Position numbers and translations under genes: made by a program. The notes under the pieces were generated by a model. It saw only the letters and a list, made by a program, of their open reading frames with translations. It was not told the origin of the DNA and did no database searches. Below, piece by piece: positions 43,701-52,283 of a stretch of 64,000 nucleotides of DNA. Origin of the DNA: Phytophthora hibernalis (lineage: Eukaryota > Oomycota > Peronosporomycetes > Peronosporales > Peronosporaceae); contig JAAKBF010000221.1 of assembly GCA_012656075.1 (NCBI GenBank), positions 1,054,001 through 1,118,000 of the forward strand, read 5' to 3'. Position 1 is the first letter of the stretch. Each line of letters begins with the position of its first letter.

Positions 43701-44547
43701 GTGCTTTGAAGCATATCAATATTTTTGATAAAGAGAGCATGATTTGCATGAGAGAGGATGTTGATCGTGTCATATTCTTTGTCAGATGGACGAATGCGAT
43801 CCACTTTACCGCTATCGACATCCATTGAATAGACATTTATGCTCAGCTGGAAGCATTCCTCTAACTCATCGAGCTGAAGGAGATCGATCGGTTTGAAATT
43901 GCGAAAGAGACTAAGACTGTAGCTAATACTTTTGTAAGAGCAGTAGCACTTGAATGCTGTCTTCACCAGAGCCTGAATGAATCGTGGGTCTTTCTTATCT
44001 CCTGACTGTTTGTGGTAAGCAGTACAATGGAAGACACACTTATTGTTCGTCTTAGGAAAGTTAATTACATGCTTGTTGTCGCGGTTGATATTGGGAATGA
44101 CAGCCTGGCTATCTCCAAGAACATGTTCGCGGTGATAGATGAAAATTCTAAATCCTGGAATAGCTTTTAGCTTGTATCCACTCGATGGGTATTTAAGCTT
44201 ATCGGCTAACTCCATTGCCTAATCTCGGAAATGACCTTACGAATGTATGCCTTGCTATTGATTGCAACAGGTCTCTCAAATACAGCCGTGTTTTCGATGT
44301 TAGGGTACCAATATTGTTTAAACTATCGTCAGTTTTGCTAATAAGATCATAGCCAAACATTCTTCTTCAATTTATCAATCGATACCTCGTACAGCTTAGC
44401 AACCAGTTCCTGGTTTCTCTTACTGGAAATATTACTAATATATATTAATTTGCTAGTTCTACCGCGAACCTTGACCCGGTAGCTGCTCCGCCATTTGATG
44501 GTTTGGATATTTAAGCGTCTTAGTCCTTCAAGCTCGTTGGCAAACAT
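40733..44547 (-). pseudogene. protein-primed family B DNA polymerase with HNH-like insertion
   Basis: Order from the start at 44547: a Cys/His finger (CLKCEMLFVSSDKVRNHKKN), exonuclease motif I (HFIAYDFEAILKP), motif II (VFGFNSGRYDINLIKN) and motif III (IWYNNLDVIPFIKA). An HNH-like module follows (CGLRYCQLSADTASADRVNN, GHIDGNILISCIECNVAR; about 42390-42240). The polymerase palm comes last: ANIAGGPSIIFNRY, motif A as KINANALYLWALGND, motif B KLVGNSAFGRSG and motif C EMDTDSAYIAFS. Motif A has Asn (42012-42014) where the catalytic Asp belongs. Frame changes occur near 44230, 43300, 42720, 42470, 42030, 41690 and 41290. The family copies linear DNA from a protein primer. Confidence 0.85.
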
Positions 44548-44724
44548 GCTCTCTATATATTCCTGGGTTTTTAAATTTTACTCGTGAGCGCGTCTTTATA
44601 TTATTGAATTTTTATCTCAGGATCAACTGACTTTATATGATAGTCAAATACAAACAATCTGAAAAATTTAAATAATAAATTAAGTTCGATTATGTTAACA
44701 GTAAGTTCGATTTCTTTTGCTTAA

Positions 44725-45008
44725 CCCTATTGCAGCCAACATTATACTTGAAAATTGTAAACCTAAATCCCATAGTATAATGTTAAACATGCATAAATGT
44801 TTGGTTTTAGCCCGCACACCGCATCATAGTATTATCATTTTGCGTAGTTTTACAATACTTATTGCAATTATTGTAGTTAAACCAAGAATATTGCTTGGTT
44901 TGCCGCAAATGGTATGATTGGTCAAAAACAATTCCTGTCATTATGATCCGTTAATATTTGTAAAACCAAGCATATTGCAGGGTGTTAGGGGTATCAGTCG
45001 CAATAGGG
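44725..45008. mobile_element. piggyBac-type MITE (284 bp, TTAA flanks)
   Basis: CCCTATTGC at 44725-44733 is mirrored by GCAATAGGG at 45000-45008. Both ends are flanked by TTAA (44721-44724 and 45009-45012), the piggyBac target duplication; including flanks, 14 bases match perfectly. An internal palindrome AAACCAAGAATATTGCTTGGTTT lies near 44878-44900. There is no coding capacity. It sits between the 41-aa gene and the polymerase gene of the Polinton-like element. Confidence 0.75.
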
Positions 45009-45057
45009 TTAAGTTTGCTTTGTCTCTTTGCCGCCCTCATTTTGCGCTTTAGCGCTT

Positions 45058-45183
45058 TTATTTGATGTCATCATATTCTCGCTGTTCAGCGATCCGCGTT
45101 TCTCTCGTCTTTAGATAGTAGCGCTTTTGGGCAGCTTTAATACGCTCCTTGTTAAGTAAATACTGTTCTGCTGAGTACGCCAT
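45058..45183 (-). CDS. 41-aa basic helical protein at the head of the element
   Basis: The ATG at 45183 follows ATATATAAG directly, a strong TATA-type box abutting the start codon. The protein reads MAYSAEQYLLNKERIKAAQK then RYYLKTRETRIAEQREYDD, a charged helix with KxRxxAxxRxY-type repeats often found beside DNA-binding or HNH modules. It is either a small gene or the N-terminus of a longer one cut by the MITE region. Function unknown. Confidence 0.45.
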   Translation of the reverse strand: MAYSAEQYLLNKERIKAAQKRYYLKTRETRIAEQREYDDIK

Positions 45184-45445
45184 CTTATATATATTATATC
45201 CTTTATATTTGTCAGGATTAAAAATAAAATAACGTTGCCAAGTATTTTGAATTTGAACTGTATGCGGAAGCCTGTTCTTATCTGATCTGATCTGCATGAT
45301 CTCATACTCACTTGGCTTCATTATAGTTGCAATCATTGATGGCACTATTTTCGTGGCACTATCTTTATTGTTCACTTTTAGCGCGATGCAATCATTTCGT
45401 GACACTTTTCAAAGCACTGATTGTGTTGCCACTTCCTCTTTAACG

Positions 45446-45908
45446 ATGGCTTCAAACGACAACGAGACCATCACCCCGCCCGGCCAGATCTACGCTTACG
45501 CTCAAATCCCCAAGACCAGGCTTCAGTGTTCCTGTAGTAGGTTCCTGGTGTGCAGTGCGTTCGGGCCCATTTTCTGCCACTTCTGTAGCGGGAATCTACA
45601 ACCACGGTCATATGACCGGATGGGCCTACCTACATGACTACGAGATGGAACTAATCAACCTACTCCGACCACTGAACTGGCAAAAGAAGTGCAAGGCGTA
45701 CGTCAAGCACGAGATCAACGCCGAGAACATGCGCATCCAGCCTGCGCAACTACCGGACGTCGAGGTCGTTGCTGATGAAGATGAGGAGGAGGTCAATTCA
45801 TATCGCGATCGATCGAGCATTGAGTCGCTCTACAGCGGCTCCGTCGACAGCCTCTACAGCGAGGTGAGCGAGGACGTCGCTGACCATCTCGAGTGGGAAG
45901 ACCTGTAG
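45446..45908 (+). CDS. hypothetical protein, 2 exons, about 133 aa
   Basis: The ATG at 45446 begins MASNDNETITPPGQIYAYAQ. An intron at 45528-45588 (61 nt, GT..AG, phase kept) joins it to IYNHGHMTGWAYLHDYEMEL and a Glu/Asp-rich Ser/Tyr tail (VVADEDEEEVNSYRDR, SLYSGSVDSLYSEVSED). The two exons total 402 nt ending in TAG. GC content is host-like, unlike the AT-rich element to the left. I do not recognise it. The donor site (GTTCCT) is weak, so the splice is tentative. Confidence 0.45.
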
Positions 45909-46317
45909 CTACCATCGCGCAGTAGTTCTGTCGCTTCGTATAGCCTAAGTGTCAGAAATAAAAGTACGGAGTCATAGAGAAGTCTATACATCGGCATCTT
46001 GAAGTGTAATACTCCGCTTCGTACTGTACGATCGGCAATGAAAATTACTGTGATTCGCGTGACCCTCCAGCCGCTTCGCATGGTGCTATAAGTAAAGTAC
46101 ACTATTCGCGTGGTGCAATCAATATCAATAAAATCCACAATTCTTGCCTGACTGGTCGAGATGATTTGAACCTGCTGCTGAAGCGTTGGATGTTTGTCGC
46201 GCTGTCAGGTGGTCGAGAGGTCGCGCCGTTTGCAACACCCCTGTTTAATAGGTACGCCTAAACCTCTTCTGCGTATTACATTAGCGTAAGAAAAGGCGAA
46301 ATTAAAAATACCCGTTA

Positions 46318-47290
46318 CTACTGATACCAGTGTGAGATGAAATTCTGACCAAGGTGACGAGTGTCCAACCTGTACGCCACTCCGTGGGCATCGCCGTAGA
46401 TAAAGTCAAACCGGGCGCTCAAGATCTGTCGGATCTTTTCCAGCTCAGGGATTACGATCTCCAAAGTGAAATATTTCTTTGGGATCTCGAAGGACATTCG
46501 GTAAACATCAGATGGTGGTTTGAGTTCTTCTCGAATGTTATCTGAAAGGTGGACACGTAGAATATCGAAGACGTACTCCCGCTGCTTCACAAAATTACCG
46601 CCAACAACGGTATTGTACGCATGACGACGCTCTGCCTTCTGCTCCGTGTTGCGTGCACGAAGGAAGATCTCGACGTGACAAAAACATGTACGATCTTTTC
46701 GGACGCGTCACCGAAGCAAAACACCCTTCAATTGTGCTTCAACGCGTGTCAGCTGGTAAAACAAGATTCGATTTTCCTTCTATACGTGAAGTCGCTTGAG
46801 CTCGAACTATAGCTGCTAAATCTAGTTAAACAAACGGGCCGATTTTTCGGCAGTTTTTCGCTAGATTTGCTAGCCAGGACAGCGGACGAACGAGCTTTCA
46901 CCACCAAGTGGAGCACGTGGGATACACAGCCGTGGAAGAACATTTTCGGATGTTGTTGCTGTAATATGGTTTGTGGAAGTGTTGTCCGTCCTCACCGCTA
47001 CCACAGTTACAAGTGTGAGTTTGACCAACACACGCTCAATGTTGGTTGTATATCTGAGCATGTGTACACAGACTCGAAGATGATCGTCATGGCTTCGAAA
47101 AACAGCATGTGGTCGATCACCGGCTTGTCGTTGATGTTCGTTCAAGCATACGTGGCAACGGTGCAGAGTTTCGTGGCAGCCTTCAGCATCATCCAGGAAT
47201 GAAACGCTTCGTAGCAGATGTCGATCAGGGGCCGGTCAGCTACAGACAACGACCGGCAAATGCGCCACCTTATGAACGGCATCCACCATA
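46318..47290 (-). pseudogene. hAT transposase relic (middle part)
   Basis: The minus strand reads YEAFHSWMMLKAATKLCTVA, then VIDHMLFFEAMTIIFESVYT, MFFHGCVSHVLHLVVK (the C..H motif before the catalytic helix, about 46940) and FVKQREYVFDILRVHLSDNI, PPSDVYRMSFEIPKKYFTL and ELEKIRQILSARFDFIYGDA down to 46318. This is the DUF659-to-catalytic stretch of hAT transposases. It has several stops and frame changes, and no ends were found. Confidence 0.55.
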
Positions 47291-47660
47291 GTTAAAGGTG
47301 AGATTTGAAAACGACAGCAAAATACGCCATATTTAATTAGGAGGTTGTGATTATTTATAATTTCTGTCTGGGTGATCAAATTTTGTGTATACCAATCCCA
47401 AGAAAAACAGTAATGTACATAATCCAACCCAAAAAGTGCAAAAGCACAGCAAAACGGAATAATTCTAAAATACGGACCCAAAACCGGTTTTTCCTTTTAT
47501 TGGCTAACATTCTTAAATATTACATTTGCTTTTTTTCAAAACAATTGAAACTGACTGCAGTATCCGATAACCTGTATGTTTCCAAATGGTATATCAATTT
47601 CCAGATTACCTGCTAGAATTAATGCAATTAATTTCGGCCAACCAAAAGCCATCTAACGGA
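47291..47660. other. AT-rich spacer upstream of RPS23
   Basis: No gene recognised. Confidence 0.5.
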
Positions 47661-47673
47661 CAACCCCTTCCAT

Positions 47674-47694
47674 TCATTCGTTTTGGGGACTTTG
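47674..47694 (+). promoter_or_regulatory. possible initiator of RPS23
   Basis: TCATTCGTTTTGGGGACTTT, about 30-50 nt upstream of the RPS23 ATG, is a partial match to the oomycete Inr/FPR core. Confidence 0.35.
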
Positions 47695-47723
47695 CGCACT
47701 TCAGACATTCCTCCGACTGAAAC

Positions 47724-48380
47724 ATGGCCAAGCGTAAGTTGCCAACCCTTGCGTCTCCTGCCCTCGCGTCTCCTCCCGCACTGCAGTGACAATTGGGGAT
47801 TCGTGGCAGTGGAGACCATCAGGAGACGTGACAGGATGAAGCATTGCTGACGTTTTGTGCCGTTTCCTCCTTGCAGACAAACCTTCCGGCATTCGTTGCG
47901 CGCGTAAGCTGCGCGTGCACCGCCGCACGCAGCGCTGGGCGCAGAAGTCCTACAACAAGAGCCACTCGGTGACGGCCATGAAGGCCAACCCTCTCGGTGG
48001 TTCGTCCATGGCCAAGGGCATCGTCCTGGAGAAGATGTGAGTCTGCTGCTGGGCTGTCGATAATTGCTGCAAAGTTGCTGACTTTATTCCTGTTCTGGTG
48101 GTGACGTTGCAGCGGCATTGAGGCCAAGCAGCCTAACTCGGCCATTCGCAAGTCGTGTCGTGTGCAGCTGATCAAGAACTCCAAGAAGATCGCCGCCTTC
48201 GTGCCGCGCGATGGATGCTTGAACTACGTGGACGAGAACGACGAGGTCCTGATCTCGGGCTTCGGTCGCCGTGGCCACGCCGTCGGTGACATCCCCGGTG
48301 TGCGTTTCAAGGTCGTCAAGGTCTCGGGCGTGTCGCTGCTCGCTCTGTACAAGGAGAAGAAGGAGAAGCCGCGCTCGTAG
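47724..48380 (+). CDS. RPS23: 40S ribosomal protein S23 (uS12)
   Basis: Exons 47724-47733, 47877-48036 and 48113-48380; introns of 143 and 76 nt, both GT..AG. The total of 438 nt gives 145 aa, close to the usual 143. The 10-nt first exon (ATGGCCAAGC) carries only the start. The protein reads SGIRCARKLRVHRRTQRW, ANPLGGSSMAKGIVLEKIG, EAKQPNSAIRKSCRVQLIKN, AFVPRDGCLNYVDENDEV and ALYKEKKEKPRS. It forms part of the decoding centre of the small subunit; the KQPNSA loop contacts the A-site helix. An intron directly after the start codon is a common layout in eukaryotic ribosomal-protein genes. The gene is intact. Confidence 0.97.
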
Positions 48381-48965
48381 ATTATGTGCCCGTCGACGAG
48401 GGGGAACTCTGTCGTGGTGGTGTCAGCTGCACCTTGTGTAAGGACCGAGGCGGTCTCGAGTCGCTTTGGCTTGCAGAGCTTGTCCAAACGAGCTCAGCTG
48501 CTGCTGTACCAACATGGTACCGGTAGGTCCATTTTTCCTAATCGCGGATAAGAAGGAATCGCTTGCCCAGCACGACTGCTTTTGGATGAGTCTTTTCTTT
48601 TGTCATGTTGCCTGCGGGCGTTAGTGCTGTTGTAGGGCTCGATCAAATGGGGTGGAAGCCGAACACCGTCTTTCAAGAAATTCAGAGTTACCATCGACGT
48701 AAAAGAACCAGTAAAGTGTTGATGATGTTGCAGTGGATGATCATATTGAAGCCATTTCAGTGGCAGTCTCTTCTAGTCCAGTGCAACATGCATAGCATGC
48801 AAAGCGTGACGCGGGCTGCGAGCTTCCCCCATCGTCCCAGTGGCACCAAGCAGTCTTCTGTATCAACCAGCTTGCGCGACCGGGAGGACGGGACTGAGCA
48901 TTGCCAAAGCACGCAGCCTCTATCCTCTTCTGCGACTCCTTCCGAGCCCCATTTCTCTCTCATCT
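48381..48965. other. spacer between convergent RPS23 and MTHFR
   Basis: Holds both 3' untranslated regions; no gene recognised. Confidence 0.6.
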
Positions 48966-50736
48966 TCACGGCGAGCTGACTGGGGAGACAGAGGCCTCGA
49001 ACAGGTCCCAGATATTGCCGTTCACGAAATCGTTGTCCACGATGCTCACCAGGAAGTACGTGTCGTGGATCTCATGCAGCAGCTTGGCCGACTGACTCCC
49101 GTCCGTGTACAGCGACGCCCAGAGCTTCAGCCACAGAGCGAAAGCCTCATCCTTCCAGACCAGGAAGCTGCTGCTGTCCACGATCGTAGGCTGCAGGATC
49201 TCCTTGTTGGGGAACACGCCCCACGTGACGGCCACAGCCGATTTCTTGGCGTTCGAGTACGAGTGGCCGTTCAGGTTCACTGCGTGGTACTGCACGGACG
49301 GCTTCTTGGCAGCGTTCTCAATGATGATCTTCATGTTTTCGGGTGACACGAAGCACTCCACGTACGCCTTCTGGTACACACGACCACCGGGGCCGCCCCA
49401 TCCGAACATCGGGTCGTCCGACAGCGCGCCATTCACGCGCGGCTGGCTGTTGATAGTCAAGAACCCAGCAGAGTTGGCGGCGGCGAGCTCCTGCTGGACG
49501 GTTGATGTCTCGGCGTGCAGAGCGGCATCGCACCACGGCAAGCTCGAGATCTCGCCACGCACATACTGGACGAATGTGCGGCGAATGTCTTCCTTGCTAG
49601 CAGGGGCCTCTCCCCACTTGGCGCGGCGCTCGCTGGGCGTCGACGTGTTGGTCGGTGCAAAGTGCGACTCGGTGAGTTCACCAAAGGCCGGACTCGCTGT
49701 TGCCCCAGCGGCCATTCGGGTACTCGTCCCACATGGCCGTGCGGTTTACGTAGCTCTTGGGGCGGTTGGACCAATAGATCGGGCGCACACTTTCGGCCGC
49801 GCGCTTCGACAGCGACGACGTCTGCCAGGGCAGCTCGCGACGCGGGACACGGCTGGACAGGGACGACAGACCCTCCAGGATGCGACGCACAGAGCGTTCC
49901 AGGTTGAGCGTGTAGAAGTGCAGACCCGGCACGCCGGCGTCAATGAGCTGCTGGCTCATGGTGATGCCGAGCTGCACGCCGTAGTCCTTGACGGCTTCGT
50001 CGTTGTCCTTGATGGGCTCGAGTGCCTTGCGCACGTCCTCGGGCACGAACGTGTTGCAAAGGACGTCATACGCTCAAAGCCGCCGTAGTTCTGAATAGGC
50101 ATAAGGCCAGGAATGATAGGCACCGTGATGCCCACTGCACGGCAGTCCTTGACGAAGTCCACGAACACATTGACGTCGTAGAAGAGCTGCGTGATGATAA
50201 AGTCTGCGCCCGCGTCCACCTTCTCCTTGAGGTACTGGATGTCCTGCTTCCTGTCCTGACTCTCCGTGTGGCCCTCAGGGTATCCAGCGACTCCGATGCA
50301 GAAGTGGTCGCCGTACGTCTCACGCATGAAGCGCACGAGGTCCACGGCGTGCGAGAAGCCGCGGTCGCACTCGTCGAAGCTCGAGGCGCCGCGCACGGGT
50401 CTCCGCGCAGCGCCAGGACGTTCTGCAGACCCGCGGCCTTGGCCTGGTCCAGCGCCTTCTTGATGTCGGCCTCCGCCATGTTGGTGCACGTCATGTGCAT
50501 GAGCATCTCCAGGCCGCTGAGCTTCTGCGCGTTGGCGCTCAGCTCCAGCGTCAGCTGCGCGCTCGAGCCGCCGGCGCCCCACGTCATGTCGCAGAAGAGC
50601 GGCTCCAGCGCCGCCATGCGGTCCATGCGCGCGTACAGGTTGTCCACGCCCGCAGGCGTCTTGGGCGGAAGAACTCGAACGAGTAGAAGCACTCCTGCCG
50701 CTCCACGCTCGCGTTGATCTTGTCGATGATCTTCAT
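48966..50736 (-). CDS. MTHFR: methylenetetrahydrofolate reductase, with four frameshifts as assembled
   Basis: Starts at ATG 50736 (MKIIDKINASVERQECFYSF). The catalytic TIM-barrel reads PPKTPAGVDNLYARMDRMAA, FCDMTWGAGGSSAQLTLEL, LQNVLALRGDP, VDAGADFIITQLFYDVNVF and VPIIPGLMPIQNYGGFERM, with FAD- and folate-binding motifs normal for the family. The C-terminal regulatory half begins at PNGRWGNSES/PAFGEL and ends at 48966; total about 589 aa. It reduces 5,10-methylene-THF to 5-methyl-THF for methionine synthesis. The frame breaks near 50667, 50396, 50057 and 49690, each fixed by one or two bases, while protein text on both sides is fully conserved. No intron explains these breaks. Confidence 0.9.
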
Positions 50737-50985
50737 TCTGTATGCAGAGTGAATGCGCCACCTCGACGGACAATTGCGGACTGGAAAGCTGATGGCTGGG
50801 AGCCGCTCACGGCTATGCTACCATCACACTGTACCACAGAGTTGGTACATATACACTCAACCTGTGACTCGGCATGACGGAGCGGCGGATGTGCGTCGCT
50901 TGCGGCCGCGCGCTGGCGTCCAGGAGCTTCTCGCGCCACCAACTGGCGAAACCGAGCGCGTACGTCGCAGAATTGCAGCCATTCA

Positions 50986-52249
50986 ATGGGTTTTGCAGCT
51001 AATATGCGTTGTTGCAGCAAGTGCAAAGCTTGTGTGGAGCAGGCAAACGCGAAAACGGACGCTCGGCCTCGACTCAAGCGCTGTGTGCAGTGCTTCCAGA
51101 GCCTCCCCAAGACGAGCTTCTCCAAGCGACAGGCGCAACTGCTGGATGCCAAGTGCACGGACTGTGTGCAGGAGCTCAATCGTGCCGCTGTCGCCTCGCC
51201 AGCTCATGTTGCAAGTAGGTTTATGCTTGATTCTGCTGCTGGGGATTTTGGTGCTGACTGTTGCTCTTTTCCCAACAGGCAAGTGGAGTTTCGACCACTA
51301 TTATCGAGTGTGTCATCGCGGCAAGAGTGGAGGCGTGTCGGTGCGTGTGAAGCAAAACATCGCGTCTCCGTTGCTCGGCTACATCCCGTTGGGGCGTGTC
51401 TTCCGAGCCACGGCACCCATATGCAATGAGCAGGGAGATCCGATGGTGCGGTTAGAGGGACCGTATCTTCCGAGTGTCGTTGTTCGAGACGAGATCAAGG
51501 CTGGACGTCTGCTCCAAGCTACAGAGTCTGCTTGCAAAGATCAGGATGAGCCAAAGGTGAAACTGGAAGACTCAACAGTACATTTAGACGACGACAAGGC
51601 TGACGATTCAAGTAAAGAGGAAGATGAAGTTGAGAAACAGATCAAGGAGGCGTGGGTGTCTTGCCGCTCTATTCGCAACGAAATTCTACTCGAGTCTCAC
51701 GAAGGACCATTCGACACTGATGACGAAAGCTTGTCTACTACTGATGGCAGCTTCTTCCGATGTGTAGTCGAGGGCTGCAAAGTGCGTGAGCGTGCCGACC
51801 TGGAAATCTCAGAGCTGGGATACGTACTCTACGGCGATGTGGTCGAAGTGGTGGAGGCTACTGTGACCCCGGACGGAGTTGTGTTCCTAAAGCTCCACGA
51901 CAGGTACTTCGACGGCCCCGCGTGGGTTGTCGAGCGCTCACTCGATAACGAGTCTGTGCTAAACGAGGTGGAGAGTCCATGGTCTTCATCAACATTCGCG
52001 CCGAGAAAGGAGAAGTATCGCTGTGTTCAAGACTCTGGGGCCCCTGTTCGGTTGGAGCCAGAGTTGACGGCAGCACCTGTGGGTCGCATTCCTTGCGGAG
52101 GTGTAGTTACAGTGGTGGAGCGTGCCATTACGGGTCAGAGGCAGGTATTTCTGCGCATCGTTGATTTCGACGCTACCCATACGGAAGACCGGGATGTGGG
52201 GGAGATAGATGGGTCATCGAAACAAGTTCGTGCTGTGCTAGTGTCATGA
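50986..52249 (+). CDS. CxxC zinc-binding protein with three SH3-like repeats
   Basis: Exons 50986-51214 and 51279-52249 (intron 64 nt, GT..AG) give 399 aa. The N-terminal 75 residues hold Cys pairs CCSKCKAC, CVQCFQSLPKTSFSK and KCTDCVQEL, a treble-clef or zinc-ribbon pattern. The rest has an acidic linker (LDDDKADDSSKEEDEVEKQI) and three similar beta-rich modules starting at SVRVKQNIASPLLGYIPLGR, FFRCVVEGCKVRERADLEIS and YRCVQDSGAPVRLEPELTAA. Each ends in VFLK/VFLR-like strands, resembling bacterial-type SH3 repeats. Function unknown; a scaffold is plausible. The start could also be the Met at 51004. The gene is divergent from MTHFR, 250 bases away. Confidence 0.75.
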
Positions 52250-52283
52250 TCAAAACCAAGTTTGGGTGAGAAAGCAACATTGT

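Larger units (their letters stand above)
35198..45183 (-). mobile_element. Maverick/Polinton-like element, decayed
   Basis: A ~10-kb AT-rich minus-strand gene block in a GC-richer genome. In transcription order it holds a 41-aa gene (45183-45058), a protein-primed family B DNA polymerase (44547-40733), a retrovirus-like integrase with chromodomain (40671-39593), then five or more unrecognised genes (39355-35198). Polymerase B plus RVE integrase is the defining pair of Maverick/Polinton elements. I could not find the packaging ATPase (no Walker A box), the Ulp1-type protease or a double-jelly-roll capsid, so the classification rests on two genes. Terminal inverted repeats were not located, and both edges are approximate. 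Confidence 0.7.

Noticed and set aside
49105..50088. 327-codon plus-strand open frame
   Set aside because: Antisense to MTHFR, which has clear family motifs.
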